DNA from: Shewanella sp. SNU WT4
GTDB lineage: Bacteria > Pseudomonadota > Gammaproteobacteria > Enterobacterales > Shewanellaceae
Length of the DNA stretch: 64,000 nucleotides
Assembly (NCBI RefSeq): GCF_006494715.1
Contig: NZ_CP041151.1
Span: forward strand, 1,178,001-1,242,000
Direction: 5' to 3'
Shown here: positions 53,680-61,675 of the stretch, in pieces
How positions within the stretch are numbered: position 1 is the stretch's first letter
Layout of the letters: every line of letters begins with the position of its first letter
Made by a program: the position numbers and the translations under genes
The notes under the pieces: generated by a model
Seen by the model: only the letters and a program-made list of their open reading frames with translations
What the model was told of the DNA's origin: nothing
Databases searched by the model: none

Positions 53680-54456
53680 ATGCTAAGTGCCCAGTTGAGC
53701 ACTAAGCCATTAGCCAGTGGCCTATATGCAGGGTTAGTGCGCCATCAGCGCTTTGGGCGTGTGGGTCATAAGTTTGCTTATGACTTGGGGCTGATGTTCA
53801 TTAATTTAGATGAGTTAGCAGCATTAGAATCCGTTAGCCGCCTGTTTTCAAGTCAGCGTTGGGCTTTGCTGCGCTTTAACGGCAGCGATTATTTACGTGA
53901 TGACAACATAAATCTTGATGCTAGCCCACAGTCGTTAAAGCAAAGAGTGTTAACTAAGCTGCGTGCCCTTGGGGCTAACACTGAGGTAGATACAGTTATT
54001 TTTGCCGGACAAGTGCGTCACTTTGGTTTTTACTTTAGCCCGATTAATTGCTTTTACTGCTATAGCGGCGGTCAATTGCGCTATTTACTGGCGGAAGTGA
54101 GTAACACCCCATGGGATCAAAGGCATTGCTATCTTATTGATATCAATAACAACGCGCCTATTACTAAGGCCTTTCATGTGTCGCCCTTTATGAGCTTAGA
54201 TATGGATTATCACTTCAACGTCGAAGCGCCTGGTGACGAGATTAACTTAGTGATTGAAAATCGCCGTGATAAAAAACTATTTATGGCATCTATGTCATTG
54301 GTCAAAAAGGATTTTACCGCCATTAACCTCAGGCAGTGGTTGTGGCGATTCCCGCTATTAACCTTAAAAATTATGGCGGGTATTTATTGGCAAGCCCTCA
54401 AATTATGGCTTAAGCGGGTGCCATTTATGGCCCATCCCAGCAAACAGGAGAAGTAA
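53680..54456 (+). CDS. DUF1365 family protein
   Basis: 258 residues. Family blocks [51 protein letters not shown] and [18 protein letters not shown] are clear. DUF1365 genes nearly always sit beside the FAD enzyme and a Cfa-type methyltransferase. Function unknown. The ATG overlaps the FAD enzyme stop (TAATG) with GGAG upstream, so translation is coupled to a message that the IS now interrupts. Confidence 0.92.
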   Translation: MLSAQLSTKPLASGLYAGLVRHQRFGRVGHKFAYDLGLMFINLDELAALESVSRLFSSQRWALLRFNGSDYLRDDNINLDASPQSLKQRVLTKLRALGANTEVDTVIFAGQVRHFGFYFSPINCFYCYSGGQLRYLLAEVSNTPWDQRHCYLIDINNNAPITKAFHVSPFMSLDMDYHFNVEAPGDEINLVIENRRDKKLFMASMSLVKKDFTAINLRQWLWRFPLLTLKIMAGIYWQALKLWLKRVPFMAHPSKQEK

Positions 54457-54458
54457 CC

Positions 54459-55715
54459 ATGGATAATGCTGTGAGTAGTGCATCGGCACAGACTCTTTCA
54501 GAGGGTGTGGCTAAGCGATTAATTAAGCGGGCGTTAACGCATTTATCCCAAGGTTTTCTGCGCATTACCGATAGTGATGGCACTGAGCATTTTGGTGATA
54601 GTCACGCGCTATTGCATGCCGATATTCATGTCATTAACCCAGCCTTTTATCGCCAAGTCTTGTTATCAGGCTCCATTGGCGCAGGTGAGTCTTATATTGC
54701 TGGTCATTGGCAGAGCTCAAATGTCACTCGGGTGATCCAGCTATTTGCCCGCAACTTAGCTGTACTTGAGCAGCTTGAGCAAGCGTGGTCTTGGCTGGTA
54801 AAGCCTGTTAATCGCGTAAAACATGTGTTTAATCGCAATAGTGTTAGTGGCTCCAAGCGCAATATCGTGGCGCACTATGACTTAGGCAACGCTATGTATC
54901 AGCAGTTTTTAGACAGCGACATGCTGTATTCCAGCGCTATTTATCCTGATGTGAATACCGGCCTTGAAGAGGCGCAGCAAATAAAGCTTGCCACTATTTG
55001 TGAGCGTTTAGACTTGCACCCCGGCATGACCTTGCTTGAAATCGGCACAGGTTGGGGCGCCTTGGCCATTTATGCCGCTAAGCATTATGGGGTGAAAGTA
55101 ACCACCACTACGATTTCTGAAGAGCAATATAGCTACGCTAACGCTAAAGTGGCGGCGGCAGGGCTTGAAGATAGCGTCACGTTATTAACTTCAGATTACC
55201 GCTTACTAACCGGGCAATACGACAGATTAGTGTCTATCGAGATGATAGAAGCTGTGGGGCATGAATACTTACCCGGCTTCTTTAAGATGCTTAATCAGCG
55301 CTTAAAACCCAATGGCCGCATGCTGATCCAAGCCATTACTATTAGTGACCAACGCTATGATCAATATAGGAGCAGTGTTGATTTTATTCAGAAATACATC
55401 TTTCCCGGTGGCTGCTTACCGAGCGTAACGCGCATGAGCCAATGTTTAGCTAAGCAAACCGATATGGTGCTGTTTAGCGTAGATGATATTGGCTTTGACT
55501 ATGCCCGCACCTTGAATGACTGGCACAGCAATTTTGATAACGCCATCAGCAAGATTAAAGACTTAGGTTATGGCGATGACTTTGTTCGGATGTGGAAATT
55601 CTATTTAAGTTATTGCGAAGGCGGATTTTTGGAGCGCACCACTAGTGCTGTGCATCTTGTGGCGGTAAAACCTGAGTACCGCTTAGCGCAAGCATTAGCG
55701 TTTGCGAGTCACTAA
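54459..55715 (+). CDS. Cyclopropane-fatty-acyl-phospholipid synthase family methyltransferase
   Basis: 418 residues. SAM-binding LLEIGTGWGALAIYAAKHYGVKVTTTTIS, plus the Cfa hallmarks VAHYDLGNAMYQQFLDSDMLYSSAIY and FIQKYIFPGGCLPS. Methylates double bonds of membrane phospholipid acyl chains, making cyclopropane or methyl-branched products. Context with DUF1365 and the FAD enzyme suggests the specialised stress-inducible paralogue, not housekeeping Cfa. Confidence 0.95.
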   Translation: MDNAVSSASAQTLSEGVAKRLIKRALTHLSQGFLRITDSDGTEHFGDSHALLHADIHVINPAFYRQVLLSGSIGAGESYIAGHWQSSNVTRVIQLFARNLAVLEQLEQAWSWLVKPVNRVKHVFNRNSVSGSKRNIVAHYDLGNAMYQQFLDSDMLYSSAIYPDVNTGLEEAQQIKLATICERLDLHPGMTLLEIGTGWGALAIYAAKHYGVKVTTTTISEEQYSYANAKVAAAGLEDSVTLLTSDYRLLTGQYDRLVSIEMIEAVGHEYLPGFFKMLNQRLKPNGRMLIQAITISDQRYDQYRSSVDFIQKYIFPGGCLPSVTRMSQCLAKQTDMVLFSVDDIGFDYARTLNDWHSNFDNAISKIKDLGYGDDFVRMWKFYLSYCEGGFLERTTSAVHLVAVKPEYRLAQALAFASH

Positions 55716-56302
55716 TGTCAATCCGGCGCAGCAGTATATTTGATGGCTGGCAAAGCGGGCGCGAGCAAGTTATCTCGCTCAAACTCATAGTGCTTGATGC
55801 TGCGCGCTTTCAGCTGGTGTGGTGGTTACTGATATTGCAAGGCAATGAGGCGGTGTGGCTCGCAAGTCTAGTATTAATCGCCCAGCTAAGCGTTAGTCGG
55901 CGCCGAATTTACGATGGCGTATTTATGCTGGCGATTGCTATGCCGGGCGTGCTTTTAGATAGCTTGCTTAATTATGGCGGCGCCTTAGTGTTTACCGATT
56001 TACCTCTATGGCTTGCCTTACTTTGGTGTCACTTTGGCTTAAGTTGTTTATACAGTTTGCAGCCCATGTGGCGCTGGTCATGGCTATCTGTCGCCTTAGT
56101 GGGCGCTATTGGCGGCAGCGGCAGTTATATCGCGGGGCTTAAGCTTGGCGCGGTTAGCTCTAATTGGAGTGAAACCACGCTGTTATTGGTGCTAGCACCA
56201 CTATGGGCCTTAGTGTTTATTTATATAAAATCAATTGTTTATCAAGAATCTCAACATCAACCTCATCATCCATCGAGCGATAACCAAGGTTCACCACAGT
56301 GA
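55715..56302 (+). CDS. DUF2878 family membrane protein
   Basis: 195 residues, about five helices (FQLVWWLLILQGNEAVWLASLVLIAQL; FMLAIAMPGVLLDSLLNYGGALVF; WLALLWCHFGLSC; GSGSYIAGLKLGAV). The sequence fits DUF2878, of unknown function. Start overlaps the cfa-like stop (TAATG), stop overlaps the next GTG. Conserved partner in this operon type. Confidence 0.85.
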   Translation: MSIRRSSIFDGWQSGREQVISLKLIVLDAARFQLVWWLLILQGNEAVWLASLVLIAQLSVSRRRIYDGVFMLAIAMPGVLLDSLLNYGGALVFTDLPLWLALLWCHFGLSCLYSLQPMWRWSWLSVALVGAIGGSGSYIAGLKLGAVSSNWSETTLLLVLAPLWALVFIYIKSIVYQESQHQPHHPSSDNQGSPQ

Positions 56303-56901
56303 AACTCTCATTGATAGTCCTTAGCAGTTTGTTAGTCAGCCTAGCTAGCGTTGGCAGCGCTTATGCCGATGCTAAAGCCGCAGTTGCCATCACTATTCCT
56401 ATTGCCATCGATATGGCAGAGGCCATCGACTCTGATGACGGCGCAGATGAGATTGCACCTGTGTCACTGGAAGTGGGGCGCACGCAAATGTCATTAATGT
56501 GGTTTGATGTTTATGTGGCGACCTTATTAACCCCAAGTGGGCAATATCAGGGAATAACTCCGCCGCTAACTTTAGAGATACGTTATCAGCGCGAAATCAG
56601 CGCCACGGATTTACTCGATGCCACCCGTGAGCAGTGGCAGCATTTGGGCTTAATGACAGATGGCGGCCAGCGCTGGCTCACTGAGCTTGCAAGGTTTTGG
56701 CCGAATGTTACCGCGGGCGATAGCTTAGCCTTGCAGTGGGATAGCGATGGCATGAGCCAGTTTTACTTTAATGGCGACAAAATTGGCCCAAGCTTTGACA
56801 AGCAGTTTAGTAATAGCTTTTTAGCCATTTGGTTGTCACCACAAACCAGTTACCCACAATTGCGCCTTGAACTGATAGGGGAAAAATCATGCGACTGCTA
56901 A
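56299..56901 (+). CDS. Chalcone isomerase-like exported protein
   Basis: 200 residues with a signal peptide ending near GSAYADAKA. The chalcone-isomerase-like domain is seen in VGRTQMSLMWFDVYVATLLTPSGQY, LEIRYQREISATDLLDATREQWQHLG and DGMSQFYFNGDKIGPSFDKQFSNSFLAIWLSP. Bacterial members are periplasmic and probably bind fatty acids. Start is GTG overlapping the DUF2878 stop; end overlaps DUF3833. Confidence 0.85.
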   Translation: MKLSLIVLSSLLVSLASVGSAYADAKAAVAITIPIAIDMAEAIDSDDGADEIAPVSLEVGRTQMSLMWFDVYVATLLTPSGQYQGITPPLTLEIRYQREISATDLLDATREQWQHLGLMTDGGQRWLTELARFWPNVTAGDSLALQWDSDGMSQFYFNGDKIGPSFDKQFSNSFLAIWLSPQTSYPQLRLELIGEKSCDC

Positions 56902-57431
56902 GACGTTTGTTGCTGGCTGTGAGCCTCGGCTCAACCTTGTTATTGTCTGGCTGCGGCAGTGTCGATATTGATGACTATCAAGGCACTCAGCCCACATTAG
57001 TGTTATCGCGCTTTTTTGATGGTCAGTTAACCGCCCATGGCATGGTGCAAGATTATCAAGGTAAGGTGACGCGCCGCTTTGTGGTGACTATGACAGGCCA
57101 GTGGCGCGATGGCGTTGGCACCTTAGATGAAGCCTTTGTGTATGATGATGGTGAGACGCAGCGCCGTATTTGGACCTTAACTGAATTAGACGCTGGCCAA
57201 TATCAAGGTACGGCCGCAGATATTTTGGGGGTAGCAACAGGCGAAGCGCGTGGTAGTGCCTTGCAGTGGCGCTATCAAATGTTATTGCCTGTGGATGGCG
57301 ATACCTATGAAGTCGAGTTTGATGATTGGATGTATCTCATTGATGAGCGCACCATGATAAATAAGAGTGATATCAACAAGTTTGGCGTCACAGTCGCCAC
57401 TGTGACTTTAGTCATCCAAAAGCAGCCTTAA
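56889..57431 (+). CDS. DUF3833 family lipoprotein
   Basis: 180 residues. Lipobox LLSGC with lipidated Cys22, then the DUF3833 domain: LSRFFDGQLTAHGMVQDYQGKVTRRFVVTMTGQW, ARGSALQWRYQMLLPVDGDTYEVEFDDWMYLIDE, MNKS-like NKSDINKFGV. Lipocalin-like fold is likely. Last gene of the photolyase operon, so any lipid-handling role is inferred from company. Confidence 0.88.
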   Translation: MRLLRRLLLAVSLGSTLLLSGCGSVDIDDYQGTQPTLVLSRFFDGQLTAHGMVQDYQGKVTRRFVVTMTGQWRDGVGTLDEAFVYDDGETQRRIWTLTELDAGQYQGTAADILGVATGEARGSALQWRYQMLLPVDGDTYEVEFDDWMYLIDERTMINKSDINKFGVTVATVTLVIQKQP

Positions 57432-58011
57432 GAGGCGCTATTGCCGCTTGAGTTGTTGATGAAGGTGTTGCCGCTTTAGCCATGGCTGCGCAGCTGCATG
57501 TAAGTGGTCAGTACAACAATCTTTACCGTGGATCAGACTTGCCTAGTCTGATCCACGCGCTTCGGCCAACTCGGTCAGGCTGATCCGTTCTGGCACATTT
57601 ACGCCCCTTTATCAGTTGCAGCCGATAAATAGCATAAAACAGCTGACGAGCCAGTTGACCTACTGTTACTAATCAATAAATGGCAGTCATTAATCTCTTT
57701 CGATAAGACATCAGTATCAATGCTCATTTTCAAATTCTAGTGCTCGTTTATCCAGAGCCGCTCTGATAGAGTCCTTTATAAATCAATAGCTTTAATTTAG
57801 TAAACTTTAAATAATAGGTTTATTAAATACGCATGCGCGTTTTGCCAAATATGTGCGCATGCGCATTATACAAATGTTAGCTGAATCCGAGCTGCCTTGT
57901 ACGGAGTCTATCTGTTGTTATTTAAACTTTCTTCTAATTATCAATTGATTAAGTGATAATGACCACAGTCCAGAAATATGCAGCTAATTGCTTTGTTAGG
58001 TAATAATTTAG
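57432..58011. other. Intergenic and left edge of the integron cassette cluster
   Basis: 580 bp with no gene. It holds the operon-end hairpin (57528-57556), a GCATGCGC-containing inverted repeat (57822-57867), and two attC-type R' core sequences, GTTAGCT at 57876 and GTTAGGT at 57995. No integrase gene or attI is recognisable; the 119 bp between the two cores has no open frame, so it is an empty or eroded cassette. Confidence 0.55.
57528..57556 (+). terminator. Hairpin after the photolyase operon, possible terminator
   Basis: GTGGATCAGACT and AGTCTGATCCAC form a perfect 12-bp stem over TGCCT, about 100 bp after DUF3833. No T-run follows, so it may be Rho-assisted or mark a mobile-element edge. 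Confidence 0.45.
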
Positions 58012-58785
58012 ATGAGAAAACCACGAATATTCATAGCGTCATCAGTAGAAAGTCTAGGTGTAGCAGAGGCTATTAATGTCAATTTAGACCATGAATTTGA
58101 AGTTACTATTTGGAAAAATGGAACTTTTAAATTGTCATCAACAAGTGTTGATGACTTAGTAACCAAGTCTTCAGCTGTTGATTTCGCTTTGTTTATTTTT
58201 GCTCCAGATGATATCGCTACAATTAGAAGTAGCGAGCAGCATGTGGTTAGAGACAACGTTATCTTCGAAATGGGATTGTTTGTTGGGGCTATTGGAAAAG
58301 AGCGTACATTTTTTATCAAACCCAGAAATCAAGAAATGTATCTTCCTACAGATCTTTTGGGGTTGATGCCTGCTGATTATGAAGCAAACCGAAGTGATGG
58401 CGATCTTGTCTCTGCAACCAATAGGGCTTGTTCATTAATCAAAGCTGAAGTTAAACGGCTTGGTTTACTGAATAGAGAGTCTCTCAAAGCTAATACAGTT
58501 GTAGAAGTGAACTCAAAAAATTATCCAATTTTAGAAGCTGATCTTGCATTTTTATCGGCTGTCTTATCCTCACATACTTCCCATCCAGAAGGGCGAAATT
58601 TTTTCCAAATCTGTAGCGATATAGGTGGTGATGATAACAAACTTAGTTTGGCTGCGATAAAGCTAGAGCGCCTTGGTTATATTGAAAAAACAATTGAACA
58701 TGATAGTTGGGGTAATGCTCTATACCATTATTCTATTAATGAATCAGGTATCGACGTATTGTTGGAGTCAGAATTAGCTCAGTAA
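58012..58785 (+). CDS. TIR-like domain protein (predicted NADase) in an integron cassette
   Basis: 257 residues. Residues 1-135 are a TIR-like nucleotide-binding domain of the kind used as CBASS/Pycsar effectors: KPRIFIASSVESLGVAEAINVNL, KSSAVDFALFIFAPDD and DNVIFEMGLFVGAIG, with candidate catalytic Glu86. Residues about 170-257 look like a winged helix (LAAIKLERLGYIEKTI). No cyclase is encoded nearby, so it would act alone or with distant partners. AT-rich compared with the neighbours and 11 bp from an attC core, as expected for a cassette gene. An antiviral role is inference. Confidence 0.85.
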   Translation: MRKPRIFIASSVESLGVAEAINVNLDHEFEVTIWKNGTFKLSSTSVDDLVTKSSAVDFALFIFAPDDIATIRSSEQHVVRDNVIFEMGLFVGAIGKERTFFIKPRNQEMYLPTDLLGLMPADYEANRSDGDLVSATNRACSLIKAEVKRLGLLNRESLKANTVVEVNSKNYPILEADLAFLSAVLSSHTSHPEGRNFFQICSDIGGDDNKLSLAAIKLERLGYIEKTIEHDSWGNALYHYSINESGIDVLLESELAQ

Positions 58786-58791
58786 TAATTC

Positions 58792-58847
58792 AGTTAACAA
58801 ATAAGGATAGGCCGCGCGTAGCCGCGACCTTATCCTAAGTGTTGAAC
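58792..58847 (+). repeat. attC site of the TIR cassette, 56 bp
   Basis: R'' AGTTAAC, L'' AAATAAGGATA, a GC-rich centre with GCCGCG, L' TTATCCTAAGT, R' GTTGAAC (fits GTTRRRY). The arms pair imperfectly with unpaired bases, as attC sites do. A copy with nearly the same sequence is at 60816-60871. Confidence 0.75.
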
Positions 58848-59050
58848 AAGCCCGATGCTGGTTGTTGACACTTTATTATGCAAATAGCTGATTGAGAATT
58901 TGTGCTCGCGAAAGTCTTATTTTCAAAGAGACTTTTATGCAGACATGACCCGCCCTTAGCGAACGAGCTAATATTTTTATCACTTGTTCATCAAGCCGTT
59001 ATCGAGTTCTCATTCTGTTTGGTTAACCCGTTATCCTTATACTTCTCGCC

Positions 59051-59395
59051 TTAGGCGGTGATATTAGCCCCTGTCGGTCGATGACGCATATGAACGCCCA
59101 TAAAATGCATCGCGAGGTGGCAACAAGGGCAATAGCGCACTGCTAAGGCACGTTTGACCTCAGGTAGCATGGGGAAAACTGCACCTGTGACAGCCAACAT
59201 CAGTTGGATTTGTTGCCTTAGCTTTTGGCGTTGCCTTGCAGTAAGCCATAGTCCCCAGCAACTCACCCTCGCCGTGTTGCAACGACAACTGAGCATGGCA
59301 TGGATAGCATCCTGAATTTCTGGGGTGATTTGATGGGCATAACGCCGCCGAAAATCCGCCAGATGTTGGCGTAAAATATCGATAAACTGGCTCAT
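59051..59395 (-). pseudogene. IS91-family transposase, large internal deletion (copy 1)
   Basis: 114 residues left of about 400. The N-terminal piece (MSQFIDILRQHLADFRRRYAHQ) is joined directly to the C-terminal piece (WLTARQRQKLRQQIQ; RYCPCCHLAMHF). The zinc-finger and HUH/Y2 catalytic parts are gone, so this protein cannot transpose DNA by itself. ATGA overlaps the recombinase stop, keeping the IS91 operon layout. Confidence 0.85.
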
Positions 59396-60282
59396 AAGCC
59401 ACACTCCCACCTCAAGGCCAAGTCGTTGGTCAGTTGGTTAATCGCCTCACAAGTGTTTTTTCGAGTGATGTCAGTGAGCCGCGTGTAACGGGCGGTGGTA
59501 TTCAGGCTATGATGGCCGAGCAGTGTTTGCACCGAGCGCAAATCGAGTCCTTGCTCCAGCAAATGGGTGGCATAACTGTGGCGTAGACTGTGCGGACTGA
59601 TGGCTTTATGAATGTTGCACTCGAAAATGACTTGCTTCATGGCTTTTTGGAGCCCACCTCTGTCCATGAGTGAGTCAGGTTGATTATCTTTACCTGGAAA
59701 CAACAAACGAGGATGACGGTGGGTGCGCCAATAGTACCTTAACGCTAACAAGGTGCGTTGAGGTAACGGCACCAGTCTATCCTTGCCACCTTTAGCATCA
59801 CGGATATGCACTTGCATCAGCCCCGCATCAATATCCCCGACCTGCAATGATATCGCTTCCCCTAGGTGCAAACCCATGCTGTACAGGGTTAAGAAACAGA
59901 CTTGATAACGCAGCTGGCGCGTGAGGCTGATAACTATCGCGACTTCGCAGGGCGTCAGGATATCGGGCAGGTGTTTCACCTGGGGTGGCTTAACAATATT
60001 AAGCCACTGCCAAGATTTGTTGAGGACGTGAAAGTAGAAAAACTGCAAGCCGTTGCGGTCGAGTTTGACGGTACTCCATGAGTGTGAGGCAATCAAATCG
60101 GCAAAATAGCGCTTCAAATCATCGGTAGTCAGGGTATCGGGGCAGCAGTCAAAATACGTCGCAATGCGACGTATGGCTCGGCTGTAAGCATCGATGGTTG
60201 CTGGTCGCTTGCCTTGCAAGGTTAAGTTGGTAAGATGTTGTTCATAAAGAAAATCAAAGCGTTGTTGTTCGTGAGTGTTCAT
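59392..60282 (-). CDS. Tyrosine recombinase of IS91-like element, copy 1
   Basis: 296 residues. N-terminal SAM-like DNA-binding domain (LTLQGKRPATIDAYSRAIRRIATYFD) and catalytic domain with HSLRHSYATHLLEQG, LGHHSLNTTARYTRL (Tyr nucleophile). The first catalytic Arg, expected in G-L-R-L-G-E, is His (YSMGLHLGEA, codon at 59866-59868), so it is probably inactive. Copy 2 keeps Arg. ATG at 60282 follows AGGAG. Such accessory recombinases accompany IS91-family transposases. Confidence 0.9.
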   Translation of the reverse strand: MNTHEQQRFDFLYEQHLTNLTLQGKRPATIDAYSRAIRRIATYFDCCPDTLTTDDLKRYFADLIASHSWSTVKLDRNGLQFFYFHVLNKSWQWLNIVKPPQVKHLPDILTPCEVAIVISLTRQLRYQVCFLTLYSMGLHLGEAISLQVGDIDAGLMQVHIRDAKGGKDRLVPLPQRTLLALRYYWRTHRHPRLLFPGKDNQPDSLMDRGGLQKAMKQVIFECNIHKAISPHSLRHSYATHLLEQGLDLRSVQTLLGHHSLNTTARYTRLTDITRKNTCEAINQLTNDLALRWECGL

Positions 60283-60348
60283 GATGATACTCCTAGGTTT
60301 GCGACCGAAGCTGGGCGCGTCTAGCAAGTTTTATCCGCTTATTAAGGC

Positions 60349-60355
60349 GTTAGGA
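60349..60355 (+). repeat. attC R' core at start of second cassette
   Basis: GTTAGGA, preceded by CTTATTAAGGC, the right half of an attC whose left half is missing or lost by the IS91 insertion. Confidence 0.55.
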
Positions 60356-60371
60356 AATTCAAGGAGACTTT

Positions 60372-60806
60372 GTGGGTAATACAGTAATTAGGTTGCTGAA
60401 ACTAATCGATAAGAAAGGAGAGGTTTCGTTGTCTGAATTATCGAAGCTAATCCCTAAAAACTATAATGATCATAGAGACTTTTATCCTATCGCGTTCCTA
60501 GTATCCAATAATTTGTTAGACGATGAATTCTTTCAGCAGAGAGAACAAGTAGACCTTAAAGAACAGTTACTCGCCAGAGAATTTTATGCCTGTCACAGTG
60601 CTGGAAAGTCAGCATCTGATGGCGATAGACAGTTTACAGCAATGGGTAACAAGCAAAAGCTTAGTGACCAAAAGTTTGCTCTTTCTGCGCAAGGTCATAT
60701 CTACTTAAGTGACTATAGAACTCGCAGAAATGATAGGTTATCAGCGTTAGCTACTGGTATTGTTGTAGGTATCATTACATCACTGGTGACAATTGCTTTG
60801 AGTTAG
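60372..60806 (+). CDS. Cassette protein of unknown function, C-terminal membrane anchor
   Basis: 144 residues. N-terminal winged-helix-like part (VIRLLKLIDKKGEVSLSELSKLIP), a middle part with LTPQG-like sequence (KFALSAQGHIYLSDY) and one C-terminal helix (ALATGIVVGIITSLVTIAL). This plan recalls small cassette proteins with a soluble domain and a membrane tail. No family recognised. Start is GTG with AAGGAG, 17 bp after an attC core, so it is a promoterless integron cassette gene. Confidence 0.7.
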   Translation: MGNTVIRLLKLIDKKGEVSLSELSKLIPKNYNDHRDFYPIAFLVSNNLLDDEFFQQREQVDLKEQLLAREFYACHSAGKSASDGDRQFTAMGNKQKLSDQKFALSAQGHIYLSDYRTRRNDRLSALATGIVVGIITSLVTIALS

Positions 60807-60815
60807 CGAGAATTT

Positions 60816-60871
60816 TCCTAACAAATAAGGATAGGCCGCGCGTAGCCGCGACCTTATCCCAAGTGTTGAAC
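60816..60871 (+). repeat. attC site of the second cassette, 56 bp
   Basis: R'' TCCTAAC, L'' AAATAAGGATA, R' GTTGAAC; differs from 58792-58847 by one base in the arms and by the bases before AAC. Confidence 0.75.
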
Positions 60872-61074
60872 AAGCCCGATGCTGGTTGTTGACACTTTAT
60901 TATGCAAATAGCGGATTGAGAATTTGTGCTCGCGAAAGTCTTATTTTCAAAGAGACTTTTATGCAGACATGACCCGCCCTTAGCGAACGAGCTAATATTT
61001 TTATCACTTGTTCATCAAGACGTTATCGAGTCCTTATTCTGTTTGGTTAACCCGTTATCCTTATACTTCTCGCC

Positions 61075-61675
61075 TTAGGCGGTGATATTAGCCCCTGTCG
61101 GTCGATGACGCATATGAACGCCCATAAAATGCATCGCGAGGTGGCAACAAGGGCAATAGCGCACTGCTAAGGCACGTTTGACCTCAGGTAACACGGGGAA
61201 CACTGCACCTGTGACAGCCAACATCAGTTGGATTTGTTGCCTTAGCTTTTGGCGTTGCCTCGCAGTAAGCCATTCTTTATGAAAAGAGTCACGCACTCGC
61301 CGTAATCCTTTGGGTAACACATGTTGTAATATCAACCACAGAAATTCGACCGCGGGCAAGCTGCGTACTTGTTGGCAACGAGTCTGACTGTCTTGATAGG
61401 TAAAGCTCACCTGATTATCGACATGACGACAAATACTGCTGTCGGGTAAAACGCCCCGATAAAGGTTGCGCGACAGATATTGCAGTGCAGGAGCACCTTT
61501 ACCGACGAACTGACAATCGACCACCCATTTCGAGTGGGCAGCTAACCCTCGCCGTGTTGCAACTACAACTGAGCATGGCATGGATAGCATCCTGCATTTC
61601 TGGGGTGATTTGATGGGCATAACGCCGCCGAAAATCCGCCAGATGTTGGCGTAAAATATCGATAAACTGGCTCAT
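61075..61675 (-). pseudogene. IS91-family transposase remnant, copy 2
   Basis: The N-terminal piece (61499-61675, MSQFIDILRQHLADF) ends in a frame shift at SCPLEMGG, and a second frame holds WVVDCQFVGKGAPALQYLSRNLYRGV, FLWLILQHVLPKGLRRVRD and the C-terminal CPCCHLAMHF piece. These are recognisable IS91/Y2 transposase blocks. The HUH core between is missing. Non-functional by itself. Confidence 0.85.

Larger units (their letters stand above)
50880..53680 (+). pseudogene. FAD-dependent amine-oxidase-like enzyme, split by an IS50-like element
   Basis: The 5' part (50880-51841) codes the FAD fold (KIAIVGSGISGLTAAHLL, VTVFESNNYIGGHTATI) and most of the enzyme; the 3' part (53389-53680) codes QTASIDKRKILRTFNYAHPVF and the C-terminal FAD-contact WLNGFHEDGVNSAL. 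Removing 51842-53379 plus one 9-bp repeat restores one frame, reading DSSSPAAVTYNMN over the junction, 417 residues. So the gene is broken here by insertion and not by decay. FAD enzymes of this type sit with cfa-like genes in photo-oxidative-stress and furan-fatty-acid gene sets (family knowledge); the activity here is inferred. Confidence 0.92.
58848..60329 (-). mobile_element. IS91-like element, copy 1 (tyrosine recombinase plus deleted transposase)
   Basis: Shared with copy 2 from the base after GTTGAAC to CTAGCAAG. Left (oriIS-like) tip abuts GAAC/CAAG, the tetranucleotides favoured by IS91. No inverted repeats and no target duplication are seen, as expected for the family. Contains a recombinase gene with a catalytic Arg-to-His change and a heavily deleted transposase. 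Exact ends are within a few bases. Confidence 0.75.

Noticed and set aside
53363..53680. Independent 105-codon gene
   Set aside because: It is the 3' part of the FAD enzyme gene plus the IS tip; the frame joins perfectly to the 5' part when the IS is removed.
58800..58835. GC-rich hairpin as the oriIS hairpin of the IS91-like element
   Set aside because: It lies on the far side of GTTGAAC and fits the centre of a short attC with R'', L'', L' and R' boxes; the IS starts after GAAC.
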